From NCBI RefSeq assembly GCF_000701425.1, contig NZ_JNIW01000010.1:29743-93742 (forward strand): DNA of 64,000 nucleotides, given 5' to 3'. Made by a program: the position numbers and the translations under genes. Origin of the DNA: Deinococcus frigens DSM 12807 (GTDB lineage: Bacteria > Deinococcota > Deinococci > Deinococcales > Deinococcaceae). Of the stretch, positions 10,423-21,287 are shown piece by piece. How positions within the stretch are numbered: the first letter of the stretch is position 1; each line of letters opens with the position of its first letter. Below the pieces are notes generated by a model. It was not told the DNA's origin. It searched no databases and saw only the letters and a program-made list of their open reading frames with translations.

Positions 10423-10533
10423 ATGAAAGAAAGCACCCGCACCTGGCTCCGGCGTTGGATGCCCGTGATGCTGTTCCTGATTTTTGGCCTGCTGATGCTG
10501 GCACAGGTCTGGCTGTCGGCCAATCCGGGTTAA
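10423..10533 (+). CDS. Putative 36-residue single-pass membrane peptide
   Basis: This short frame encodes a basic N-terminus (MKESTRTWLRRW) followed by one hydrophobic helix (PVMLFLIFGLLMLAQVWL) and ends ANPG. The positive-inside charge pattern and the box at 10408 favour a real gene. It lies in an otherwise empty 300-bp gap between usp and the convergent HTH gene. There is no recognisable family, and chance cannot be excluded for so short a frame. Confidence 0.42.
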   Translation: MKESTRTWLRRWMPVMLFLIFGLLMLAQVWLSANPG

Positions 10534-10543
10534 AACAGCCCGG

Positions 10544-10897
10544 CTAATTCGGCAAAAACAGCCCCACCTTGACCCCAAAGTACCCGGCCAGCTTCTGTAG
10601 ATGCTCCAGCGTGAATGCCCGCCTGCGCCCCAGCAGTGGGCTGATGGTGCTTTGGCTGATGCCCGCGCCGCGTGCGAGTTGCTGCTGGGTCAGGTGGCGG
10701 TCTTGCATAAACACTTTGAGGATGGTGGCGGCGTCCACATCGGGGATGGGGTAATGGATGGCCTCGTAGGCGACGATGCGGTTCATGACGGTGTTTGCCA
10801 GGTCTTCAAGTGGATGCGGGCGCAAACTACTGGCGCTCATCTCGGCGTCCAGTGCTTTGAGTGCCGCCGTTGCCCGCTGCAAAGAGTCGTCGTTCAT
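10544..10897 (-). CDS. HigA-type (COG5499-like) helix-turn-helix antitoxin, orphan
   Basis: This 117-residue protein has a helical N-terminal part (ATAALKALDAEM...LEDLANTVMNRIVAYEAIHYPI) and a C-terminal XRE-type helix-turn-helix (about residues 65-110, LTQQQLARGAGISQSTISPLL). This is the layout of HigA antitoxins. No HigB-like toxin is adjacent. The frame is open far upstream, but that DNA is the mfd promoter and 5' end. The chosen ATG overlaps the stop of the 31-codon frame at 10894-10989. That short frame may be the true N-terminus, separated by a one-base shift. Confidence 0.7.
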   Translation of the reverse strand: MNDDSLQRATAALKALDAEMSASSLRPHPLEDLANTVMNRIVAYEAIHYPIPDVDAATILKVFMQDRHLTQQQLARGAGISQSTISPLLGRRRAFTLEHLQKLAGYFGVKVGLFLPN

Positions 10898-10989
10898 GAT
10901 GGGGTGAGCAAGTCGGGGACGCAAGTCTGCAAGCTCTGCCAACGCTGTATCAATTCGGCGTAATTGACGTAATTGGTAGGCGTGGTCAT
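10894..10989 (-). CDS. 31-codon frame overlapping the HigA-type gene (possible displaced N-terminus)
   Basis: The frame reads MTTPTNYVNYAELIQRW and ends LLTPS, and its TGA overlaps the next ATG (ATGA). The stretch NYAELIQRWQ resembles the usual opening of COG5499-type HigA proteins (a YxELL-type segment near residue 10). With the downstream frame it would give about 148 residues. It is either a coupled leader peptide or half of a gene broken by a one-base change. Confidence 0.4.
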   Translation of the reverse strand: MTTPTNYVNYAELIQRWQSLQTCVPDLLTPS

Positions 10990-11069
10990 GTCTTGCACAG
11001 GTTATTGCAAATCCTAACCCCCTGACCCCATAAGCCATTTCGCTTCCGGTTAACCCCAGGCCACAAGCG

Positions 11070-11075
11070 TAAACT
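11070..11075 (+). promoter_or_regulatory. -10 box of leaderless mfd
   Basis: TAAACT, 6 nt before the GTG at 11082. It supports the GTG start. Confidence 0.6.
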
Positions 11076-11081
11076 CTTCCA

Positions 11082-14207
<3,126 letters not shown>

Positions 14208-14237
14208 GGAGTTGAAACGGGATCAGCTCCGCAAATC

Positions 14238-14267
14238 TTTACCTGCGAATCTGGTAGATCGTATACA
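14238..14267 (+). promoter_or_regulatory. Promoter of the HerA-NurA-methyltransferase operon
   Basis: A -35-like TTTACC (14238-14243) and a -10-like TATACA (14262-14267) are 18 bp apart, ending 31 nt before the HerA ATG. Unlike most genes here, this leaves room for a normal leader. Confidence 0.55.
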
Positions 14268-14298
14268 CTCCTGAAAAATCCACATTAGGGGTTCCAGA

Positions 14299-16473
14299 AT
14301 GACTAAAACATCTCCCATGGCTGGCTATGAGCAAAAACGATCCGAGAAGCAGGCAGAAGCGCAGAAGGTCTCCATCGCACCACTCGCCCATCTTCTTCAG
14401 GAGGGGCAGTACGTTGGCGAAACATTGAAGATGGATTACCGCAATATCACCGTGTTAATCCATGACCACTTGCGTCGCACTGTCGGAGGCATCCCCCACC
14501 TGGGATATTTGATCGCCTCTCGGCTTACCCCAGGTCAAATGTTCGATCCGAAAGATGAGGCAAGCTCGGTCATCCTGTTGCGCGTTCTTGGAGCTGCGCC
14601 ATTGCCGAGCGATAACATGGATACCATCGTTCGGGCTGAGGCAGCGAGGCGAGCGACTGGGCGTGAGTATCACTGGGATACTCAGCAGGTCATGGACGGT
14701 TACACTCGCAATGAACTAAGTTATGCAGGCTTGAACTGTGAAATTGTTGGCACTTTTTATCTTGGTGAGAACGACAGTGGCGGTTGTGATCTGCGTTTTG
14801 GAACAGATATTAGTAATTTTTACCCAAATAGTGGTATGAAAGTTTACAAACCGATTGAATCGGCGCTAAGTACTATCGTTAATTTCCGAGATACTGCGTT
14901 ATCGCCCGAACATCCGCTTCAAGATTTTTCTGTTGAAATTGGAAATGTTCGATATGCTAGTTCTAATAGGACAATGCAGGGTGTAGATACCGTAGCTGTT
15001 TCAATCGCTCCTATTGATCTTCTGGCGCAGCGCACGGCATTATTTGGAATGAGTCGAACTGGTAAATCAAATACGACAAAAATCATTGCGCGTGCTATTT
15101 ATCGTCTTCGTCTTGATGCAAATAACTCTGTACGTGTCGGGCAGTTGATTATGGATTATAACGGTGAATATGCTAATGAAAATACTCAAGGGAGTGGGCG
15201 AGCTGCCGAAAACGCACTTAAGAATGTTTACTTAGAACACGATGGAAATATCGACGATGTTGTCACCTATGGACTCACTCGCCCTGATACTGATCCAAGA
15301 CGGCGTTTGTTGCAAGTTAATGCTTTTGGAAATGACGTAAGAGATTGGAATGATTTTGAGAAAACTTCTGAAGACTTAGACATGCTCATGGCGGGTAGAA
15401 TAATTCTCGAAAAGATTCTTTCAGAATACACCTCTTTGTATGTTAAGAATTTTCTCGAAGTAGATTTGTCTGTACCATTAGACATCCGTTCACGAAGCGC
15501 TCAGACGCGATATCGGAGAAACATTCTTGTTTATAGGACATTACTCAGAAGTGCTGGTTTAGCTGCTCCCAAATCGCTTGAGAATCCGACAGGTGCTGTT
15601 CTTACTGGTCTATTCAACAAAAAGCTCATTGAATACATGCAAAAATCAGGTAATACTTCTTACGAGAGGGCGGCAAATATTTTATCGACAGCGCCTGGAA
15701 GTGTACTTAGTTGGCCTCAGCTTCAGATAGCATTCGCGGCCCTAAGAGAATTTATCGGTGATAAAGCCAATACTTACAGTACATTTAATGCTGAATACGT
15801 AAAGGAAAAGCCTGGGCGAGAAGATTGGGCGGATACTAATTTGACTCGTCTCCTTGAGATTTTCCGCTATCCTAATGGTATAAAAGCAATTGCTAGACTT
15901 TCGGAGAATCATGAGCCGACGAATACACGCGACTATGCTCAAGAGATTTATGAAGAGTTACAGGATGGTAAACTTGTAATCGTCGATCAAAGTGCTGGTG
16001 ATCCTCCACTCAATGATGCCGCTGCGCGGCGAATAGTGCAAGCGATTTTTTATGGCAATCAAAGAGTGTTTACGTCGGGAAAACATCCAACAGACATCCT
16101 TATTTATGTAGAAGAAGCTCACAATCTTTTGCCAAGTAGTGGTGATGCTGATCTGCGTGATATATGGGTCAGAACTGCTAAAGAAGGAAGCAAATATCGT
16201 ATTGGACTCATATACGCTACCCAAGAAGTTAGTTCTATACAGAAAAATATTCTGAAAAACACTGCCAACTGGTTTATCGCGCATCTCAACAATACAGACG
16301 AAACTCGCGAGTTGAAAAAGTTCTACGATTTCGCCAACTTTGAGGATTCTATTCTCAGGGCGCAAGACCGTGGATTCCTGAGGGTTAAAACGCTTTCTAA
16401 TCCTTACATCAACCCTGTACAGATAAAGCGCTTTCAACTCTCCATTCCTGACGGTAAGGAGGCTGGTGAGTAA
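14299..16473 (+). CDS. HerA-like hexameric ATPase/DNA translocase
   Basis: This 724-residue protein has the HerA/FtsK-superfamily layout: an N-terminal barrel-like region (about residues 20-240), Walker A GMSRTGKSNTTK (about 250-261), the HerA-type segment QLIMDYNGEY, Walker B ILIYVEEAHNLLP (about 601-613), and AKEGSKYRIGLIYATQE, where HerA proteins carry the sensor/arginine-finger region. HerA proteins form hexameric rings that pump DNA and drive NurA nucleases. Its TAA shares a base with the next gene's ATG (TAATG). The DNA is far richer in A and T than mfd upstream, with codons rare in the neighbours, pointing to horizontal acquisition. It is not the housekeeping HerA by context. Confidence 0.88.
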   Translation: MTKTSPMAGYEQKRSEKQAEAQKVSIAPLAHLLQEGQYVGETLKMDYRNITVLIHDHLRRTVGGIPHLGYLIASRLTPGQMFDPKDEASSVILLRVLGAAPLPSDNMDTIVRAEAARRATGREYHWDTQQVMDGYTRNELSYAGLNCEIVGTFYLGENDSGGCDLRFGTDISNFYPNSGMKVYKPIESALSTIVNFRDTALSPEHPLQDFSVEIGNVRYASSNRTMQGVDTVAVSIAPIDLLAQRTALFGMSRTGKSNTTKIIARAIYRLRLDANNSVRVGQLIMDYNGEYANENTQGSGRAAENALKNVYLEHDGNIDDVVTYGLTRPDTDPRRRLLQVNAFGNDVRDWNDFEKTSEDLDMLMAGRIILEKILSEYTSLYVKNFLEVDLSVPLDIRSRSAQTRYRRNILVYRTLLRSAGLAAPKSLENPTGAVLTGLFNKKLIEYMQKSGNTSYERAANILSTAPGSVLSWPQLQIAFAALREFIGDKANTYSTFNAEYVKEKPGREDWADTNLTRLLEIFRYPNGIKAIARLSENHEPTNTRDYAQEIYEELQDGKLVIVDQSAGDPPLNDAAARRIVQAIFYGNQRVFTSGKHPTDILIYVEEAHNLLPSSGDADLRDIWVRTAKEGSKYRIGLIYATQEVSSIQKNILKNTANWFIAHLNNTDETRELKKFYDFANFEDSILRAQDRGFLRVKTLSNPYINPVQIKRFQLSIPDGKEAGE

Positions 16474-17906
16474 TGCCCTATGATGGTGAATTCGCCAAAC
16501 ATGGCATTTTGATGGATTTTGCGGAGAATGAGTTAATTAAGGAAATGTTGGCTAATTGCGAAATAAGAGAAAATGAAGTAGTGCTACCGCCAACTCTTAT
16601 TAACGTTGAGCGCGCGAATTGGAAGCCTGGGCAGGTTTTTGCCATTGACGGCTCTAATCGGCCTGTGCCTGTTACTAATGGTTATCCTGGTGCAAGTGCA
16701 GGTTTTGTGAGTATTGCTACTGTCATGATTGATATGGAGAAGCTTTATAAAGAGACGAGTGCAGAGAGCATTAATCCTGTAACCTTCTCGGATATAGAGA
16801 AGGCATACGCTATGACTGGCGTGCTGCCTACATCGAATATTCTCCGTAAGGGCTTACCCGATGCTCGTACTTCTTTTCGGTATGAGCTACATGAACTCCT
16901 AAGAACAAGAAATCCTATTAAAGATGGCGAATCTCTCCTTGATACTTACCTTGCTGTGCTTGCACTAAAACCTGCTTCTGACCGCCTGTCATGTCCATTA
17001 ATGGATATTTGTGATGACAAAACCCAGACACCAAATCTTCCCTCTGGCGTGTGTGCTTGTGGTAAATATAAAGTTTATCCAACTGATCAACTTCGCATCC
17101 ACGAGCGATATTACGATAATTCACCTAATGGAGAAAGTGTTGGTGAGACTCGCAGCTTAATGGAACATTTGACCTTATTAAACTATCTGAGATATATTGA
17201 AAAGAAAGAGTATTGGGGAGCGTTTAAAGATACTGGTTTTATTCTTGATGGGCCATTGGCCGTTTTTGGACATGCTGCGTGGTTTGGTGAGCGTATCAAA
17301 TTAGAGCTGCAACGCCTTAACAAGCTCGCGCAAAAGCATGTTAAACAAGACATGCTTGTGATCGGTATCGAAAAAACTGGTCAATTTTTTGAACATTGGC
17401 TTCATCTCGACGAGGCACGGCGAAAAAATGTGGTATCTCGTAAGATGAATTTTGGTGAACCAGATGTCTACGATAAAAAGATGGATTGGGCAGACGATGA
17501 GCTTGATCCTCTTGAGCGCTTGAGAGGACGTATTCAGCCCGGCCAAGTGCTGCTGCTGGATAATAAGTATATTCGCCAAAATATTGCTAGGGGAGATGAA
17601 TCAACGATCCACGGCATTCATTCATATTATGGGCGTCCTTTCCTGTATAAGACTATGAATAGCGCGATGATCGTTGGCATGGTTCCTATGGCTTCAGAGC
17701 ATTGTGAGGATCGTACCCAGGCGCTCGCTGATCAGTACCCAAGATTGCCCGACGTATTAGATTTACTCGACGGCCTTATAAGTATGCGCTACCCCGATGC
17801 AGTCCTGCCACTTTTGGCTGCCCATGCACATGCGGCTATTCCTGTCCAGATGGGAGACCGGATGTTTGAACAGCTCGTTCGCGAACATTTGGATAGACCT
17901 ATATGA
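16473..17906 (+). CDS. NurA-like nuclease with inserted cysteine cluster
   Basis: This 477-residue protein carries NurA motifs in order: FAIDGSNR (about residues 56-63, first metal-binding Asp), ILDGPLAVFGH (about 255-265), VIGIEKTGQF (about 295-305), LLLDNKYIRQNI (about 361-372) and a C-terminal YYGRPFLYKT. NurA is a metal-dependent nuclease working on the HerA ring. Between the first two motifs lies a cysteine set (about C174, C180, C194, C196: CPLMDIC and CACG) that looks like a small zinc-binding insert. Starts and stops overlap both neighbours (TAATG and ATGA), so the three proteins are likely made together. Confidence 0.85.
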   Translation: MPYDGEFAKHGILMDFAENELIKEMLANCEIRENEVVLPPTLINVERANWKPGQVFAIDGSNRPVPVTNGYPGASAGFVSIATVMIDMEKLYKETSAESINPVTFSDIEKAYAMTGVLPTSNILRKGLPDARTSFRYELHELLRTRNPIKDGESLLDTYLAVLALKPASDRLSCPLMDICDDKTQTPNLPSGVCACGKYKVYPTDQLRIHERYYDNSPNGESVGETRSLMEHLTLLNYLRYIEKKEYWGAFKDTGFILDGPLAVFGHAAWFGERIKLELQRLNKLAQKHVKQDMLVIGIEKTGQFFEHWLHLDEARRKNVVSRKMNFGEPDVYDKKMDWADDELDPLERLRGRIQPGQVLLLDNKYIRQNIARGDESTIHGIHSYYGRPFLYKTMNSAMIVGMVPMASEHCEDRTQALADQYPRLPDVLDLLDGLISMRYPDAVLPLLAAHAHAAIPVQMGDRMFEQLVREHLDRPI

Positions 17907-19042
17907 GTCAGATGTTGCATGAAATTATGCTTCAGCGGAAACAATTACAGCGTTGGGTAAAACTTGGCCCATGGTATGCCATGTTCCCGCTGGAATTCGC
18001 CCAGGCTTCTATTGAACAACATACAAAGCCGGGACAAGCCGTCCTTGATCCTTTCATGGGGCGAGGAACAACACTTGCTGCTGCAAAAATGCTTGAAAGG
18101 CATGCGGCAGGCGTAGAAATAAATCCGGTTGCCTGGGTATATGCCAAAGTCAAAACTGAACCGTGCGATAAATTACTGCTATTGGAACGACTTGAAGAAG
18201 TTAACAGATTAAGTAAGGGCACAAAACTTCAGCAAATGCCTGAATTTTATAAATGGTGTTTCTGTGATGAAGTCCTTCGATTTCTTTTAATTGCTCGATC
18301 TGAACTGAAATGGAAAGATGATCACGTTGATCGTACCTTAATGGCGATCATTCTTGTAGATCTACATGGTAATGTAGAAGATAGTCTTTCAAATCAAATG
18401 AGGCAGACCAAATCGATGGCCCCGGCCTATTCTATTAACTGGTGGAAAGCAAAGGATATGCATCCGGCTGAAAAAGATGCTTATGCTATTCTCCGTCGAA
18501 AAATCGAATGGCGCTATAAGCATGGATTGTTTTCAAATAAATCCAAAATAATGGCCTTAAATGGAGATAGTACATCTATACTTAAAGAAACTGCTGAAAT
18601 AGGGCCATTTCACTTACTTCTTACATCCCCTCCATATTACGGAATCATAAATTATAACTATGATCAATGGCTGAGGCGATGGATGTTAGGTGGACCTGAG
18701 CTTCCAAAATATTCTGCCGGTAAATATCAAGATCGTTACGATAATAAAATTCAATATCAAGAATTGTTGAGTAAGGTTTTTGGCGAATCCGCAAAACTAA
18801 TGCATGAGCGCGCTCATGTTGTTGTTCGCACGGATGCGCGTGTTTTCACTCTTGAATCTACCATCAAGGCTTTAGAAGAAGCTTTTCCAGGGAAAAGTAT
18901 AAAGAAGGTCAAGCGCCCCGTTTTGGGGAAAACGCAAACACGTTTATATGGAGACCAATCAAAAAAACCTGGTGAAGTTGACCTTATTCTCAAGCCAAAA
19001 CCCCGGCAGCGCACATCACAGGTGAAATCGAGATTCGAGTGA
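17903..19042 (+). CDS. DNA methyltransferase of the HerA-NurA operon
   Basis: This 379-residue SAM-dependent enzyme has a SAM-binding motif DPFMGRGTT (about residues 49-57) followed by GVEINPVAW. About 185 residues later comes the catalytic motif TSPPYYG (about 242-248). The SPPY form is typical of N4-cytosine, and some N6-adenine, DNA methyltransferases. The long middle segment may hold target recognition. The C-terminus is basic. The start overlaps the NurA stop (ATGA). Its place as third gene of a HerA-NurA operon suggests it marks host DNA so that the HerA-NurA machine spares it; this is inference. The AT-rich composition matches the two upstream genes. Confidence 0.88.
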   Translation: MSQMLHEIMLQRKQLQRWVKLGPWYAMFPLEFAQASIEQHTKPGQAVLDPFMGRGTTLAAAKMLERHAAGVEINPVAWVYAKVKTEPCDKLLLLERLEEVNRLSKGTKLQQMPEFYKWCFCDEVLRFLLIARSELKWKDDHVDRTLMAIILVDLHGNVEDSLSNQMRQTKSMAPAYSINWWKAKDMHPAEKDAYAILRRKIEWRYKHGLFSNKSKIMALNGDSTSILKETAEIGPFHLLLTSPPYYGIINYNYDQWLRRWMLGGPELPKYSAGKYQDRYDNKIQYQELLSKVFGESAKLMHERAHVVVRTDARVFTLESTIKALEEAFPGKSIKKVKRPVLGKTQTRLYGDQSKKPGEVDLILKPKPRQRTSQVKSRFE

Positions 19043-19049
19043 GATTCGC

Positions 19050-19433
19050 TTACTGGCCCACCTTAACCTTCACCTCTCGCCGTCCCTTTTCCCGTGGCGT
19101 AAACACAATGGTCACGTCGTAATCCAATGCGGCAGCCTGCTCAGTAATCGTGGAAAGCTGCGGGTTGGATGCGGCGGATTCGAGTTGTGACAGGCGGCCT
19201 TTGCTCAGGCCCCGTCTCTGCCCGGCCTCGCTGCCCGTCAGTCCACTCTCACGGCGAATTGCGCCCAGACCCTCGCCTACGCTCTCGGCGGTTAGGGCTT
19301 CCAGATACTCCGCTTCTAATTGGATTTCCTGGGTCAGCAGGCCGTCTGGAAGCTGGGCGGCGGGCGTGATCGTTCCATCGTCATTCAAGAGGGCTTGCAT
19401 ACGGGCGGCGCGTTCTTTGGCTCGGCTGGTCAT
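19050..19433 (-). CDS. XRE-family antitoxin (HigA-like)
   Basis: This 127-residue protein has a helix-turn-helix of the XRE type (about residues 58-100, GLTGSEAGQRRGLSKGRLSQLES) and ends with a beta-like tail (YDVTIVFTPREKGRREVKVKV). Its start overlaps the stop of the toxin gene by 4 bp (ATGA), the toxin-first order of HigBA modules. It should neutralise the toxin and repress the pair through the palindrome at 19818. It is convergent with the methyltransferase, only 7 bp away. Base composition is host-like. Confidence 0.82.
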   Translation of the reverse strand: MTSRAKERAARMQALLNDDGTITPAAQLPDGLLTQEIQLEAEYLEALTAESVGEGLGAIRRESGLTGSEAGQRRGLSKGRLSQLESAASNPQLSTITEQAAALDYDVTIVFTPREKGRREVKVKVGQ

Positions 19434-19816
19434 GGGGTCAACACTCCTTTTCTCACGGCTTCGGCTATTTCAAGTAGTTCATCCAGCAGGTTGTCGTTGG
19501 GCGACGCTCCGGGGGCTTTGTATTCTGCGGCGGCCAGTACAGGTCGTCCATCGGTCAGCCAGAAAAAATACACCCGCGCTCCTCCCCTCAATCCGCCTCT
19601 GGTGGTGGGCTTGAGTTCCCAGGCTCCAGGAAGATATTTGAGCGGCTTGGCATAGCGGCTGACTCGGCCCTCGTTGCGTAAGTCACGGCACATCCTGATG
19701 CACTCTGTCACCGCTGGCGCGTGTCCAGCACGATTCATTTCCAACATCGTCTTAATTAGAGTGGGATGCCGCGCCGCCAATCTGTCTGGATGGCGAACGT
19801 AAACGAGAGGCAACAT
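19430..19816 (-). CDS. HigB/RelE-superfamily toxin
   Basis: This 128-residue protein shows the RelE/HigB beta-sheet pattern: RDLRNEGRVSRYAKPLKYLPGAWELKPTTRGGLRGGARVYFFW, followed by PVLAAAEYKAPGASPNDNLLDELLEIAEAV. The basic central strands and the ARVYFFW strand are where ribosome-dependent mRNA interferases carry their active site. It is longer than minimal HigB (about 90 residues), with roughly 35 extra N-terminal residues. It is paired with the downstream XRE antitoxin. The ATG at 19816 lies 2 bp from the palindromic operator. Confidence 0.78.
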   Translation of the reverse strand: MLPLVYVRHPDRLAARHPTLIKTMLEMNRAGHAPAVTECIRMCRDLRNEGRVSRYAKPLKYLPGAWELKPTTRGGLRGGARVYFFWLTDGRPVLAAAEYKAPGASPNDNLLDELLEIAEAVRKGVLTP

Positions 19817-19817
19817 G

Positions 19818-19837
19818 GGTTTAGCTTAGTCTAAACC
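19818..19837. promoter_or_regulatory. Palindromic operator of the HigBA-type pair
   Basis: A perfect inverted repeat, GGTTTAG - 6 nt - CTAAACC, ends 2 bp upstream of the toxin start. It overlaps a -10-like TAGACT on the minus strand. This position fits autorepression by the antitoxin or toxin-antitoxin complex. Confidence 0.65.
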
Positions 19838-19841
19838 TGTC

Positions 19842-20750
19842 TTATCTGTCTACTGGTTTTAGCCCGTCATACATCCGCTGCCGATCCCTGAACGCCGCCT
19901 TCTGGGCCTCCGTCGTCGCCTGCACACACTGCGGGCAACTCACGCCTTCCTCGTAGGCCGGGTGCGCCCGTTCATCCGCGCCCAGCGGCCAGCCGCAGGA
20001 GTGGCACATCGCGGACCCGCCCTCGCGCAGGCCGTGGCCCACGGTCACGCGGCCATCAAAGACAAAGCATTCGCCGTGCCAGCGGCTGCTCTCTTCGGGA
20101 ACATCCTCCAGATATTTCAGGATGCCGCCGCGCAGATGCAGCACATCTGTAAATCCGCGCTCGCGCAGCAGGCTGGTGCTTTTCTCGCAGCGGATGCCGC
20201 CCGTGCAGAACATGGCGACGCGTTTGCCCGCCAGCTCGTCGGCGTGTGCGTCCAACCACGCGGGGAACTCGCGGAAGCTGTCAATTTCGGGGTTGACCGC
20301 GCCCTCAAAGGTTCCGGCGCTGACCTCGTAGCGGTTGCGGGTGTCCACCACCACCACATCCGGGTCAGCGATCAGGGCGTTCCAGTCGCCCGCCTCCACG
20401 TACTGCCCGGCCTGGGAGGTGGGTTCGACGGGCTGGCCCAGCGTCACGATCTCGGACTTGAGGCGCACTTTGAAACGTTTGAACGGCTGTTCGGAACTGC
20501 TGGATTCCTTGGCTTCAAGCCGATTAAAACCCGCTGATTGGAGGAAGGCGGTCAGCCCGTCAATTGCCGCGCATGACCCGGCCACCGTGCCATTGATGCC
20601 TTCCGGGGCGACGATCAGCGTGCCGCACAACCTGGAAGCCTGACCCCGTTCCAGCAATTCGGCGCGCAGGGCAGCAGGGTCCGGCACGGCGCGGAACTGA
20701 TAGAGGGCCAGGACGGTGAATGGAGTAAGGGCGGGGAGAACGCTCAACAT
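19842..20750 (-). CDS. trhO: tRNA uridine(34) hydroxylase (rhodanese family)
   Basis: This 302-residue protein oxidises U34 of certain tRNAs toward 5-hydroxyuridine. The N-terminal domain has GTLIVAPEGINGTVAG. The rhodanese domain carries the active-site loop MFCTGGIRCEKSTSLL, with the catalytic Cys near residue 182. The C-terminal zinc-like region has CHSCGWPLG and CPQCVQ. These are the standard features of TrhO (YceA). Length is normal. The ATG has a TATCCT box 8 nt upstream, overlapping a GGAG. It is transcribed alone. Confidence 0.93.
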   Translation of the reverse strand: MLSVLPALTPFTVLALYQFRAVPDPAALRAELLERGQASRLCGTLIVAPEGINGTVAGSCAAIDGLTAFLQSAGFNRLEAKESSSSEQPFKRFKVRLKSEIVTLGQPVEPTSQAGQYVEAGDWNALIADPDVVVVDTRNRYEVSAGTFEGAVNPEIDSFREFPAWLDAHADELAGKRVAMFCTGGIRCEKSTSLLRERGFTDVLHLRGGILKYLEDVPEESSRWHGECFVFDGRVTVGHGLREGGSAMCHSCGWPLGADERAHPAYEEGVSCPQCVQATTEAQKAAFRDRQRMYDGLKPVDR

Positions 20751-20758
20751 GACTCCGC

Positions 20759-20764
20759 AGGATA
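20759..20764 (-). promoter_or_regulatory. -10 box of trhO
   Basis: TATCCT on the minus strand, 8 nt before the ATG at 20750. Confidence 0.5.
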
Positions 20765-20803
20765 GCGGCCCTGCCTACACTCCGGTGTGAGGCCAGGAGA
20801 CTT

Positions 20804-21208
20804 TCACTGCCCTCGTCCGTTCTGACGGGCGTAGTCGCGGCGGATCATGGCGTTGCCGCGCGTCATGCCTAAGCGTTCGTAGAACGGCACCAGATCGTCG
20901 TCGCAGGCGGTGTCGATCATGTACAGGCCGTCCAGTTGCGCCAGCAGATTGTCCACCAACTGCGAGGCCACACCGGCCCCCCGCCACTCGGCCCGAACCT
21001 CCAGCAGCGGAATGGAGGCGCTCAGCACGCCGTCGCTGATGGCGTATGTGAAGCCGATCACCCGCCCGTCCTCCACGGCCAGGGCCATGTGGGACGAGCC
21101 GGAGAGGATGCGCCACAGCGTTTCCGGCATCGGCGGGTTGGGCCAGCCCTCGAAAAAACCGGTCAGGGCGGCGGGCGTGATTTCATTCAGCGTCGTCCGA
21201 ATCTGCAT
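20804..21208 (-). CDS. GNAT-family N-acetyltransferase
   Basis: This 134-residue protein has the GNAT core: a beta strand MALAVEDGRVIGFTYAISDG, then the acetyl-CoA loop VRAEWRGAGVASQLVDNLL (Q/RxxGxG/A type) and a C-terminal FYERLGMTRGNAMIRR. The substrate is unknown. The frame is open 12 codons upstream, but the ATG at 21208 gives a typical GNAT start (MQIRTTLNEI). It is divergent from the oxidoreductase at 21288. Confidence 0.82.
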   Translation of the reverse strand: MQIRTTLNEITPAALTGFFEGWPNPPMPETLWRILSGSSHMALAVEDGRVIGFTYAISDGVLSASIPLLEVRAEWRGAGVASQLVDNLLAQLDGLYMIDTACDDDLVPFYERLGMTRGNAMIRRDYARQNGRGQ

Positions 21209-21275
21209 TTTCACCACTCTGAAGCATGGGCGGAGGCTAAGCATCGGCCATCTGGCGCAGGCCGCGCCGCGCCTC

Positions 21276-21281
21276 TAGATT
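21276..21281 (+). promoter_or_regulatory. -10 box of leaderless oxidoreductase gene
   Basis: TAGATT, 6 nt before the ATG at 21288. Confidence 0.6.
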
Positions 21282-21287
21282 GACCGC

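Noticed and set aside
14208..19049. Integrative-element attachment repeats flanking the HerA operon
   Set aside because: No integrase and no convincing direct repeats were found; GAGATTCG occurs twice only at the 3' end (about 19029-19046).
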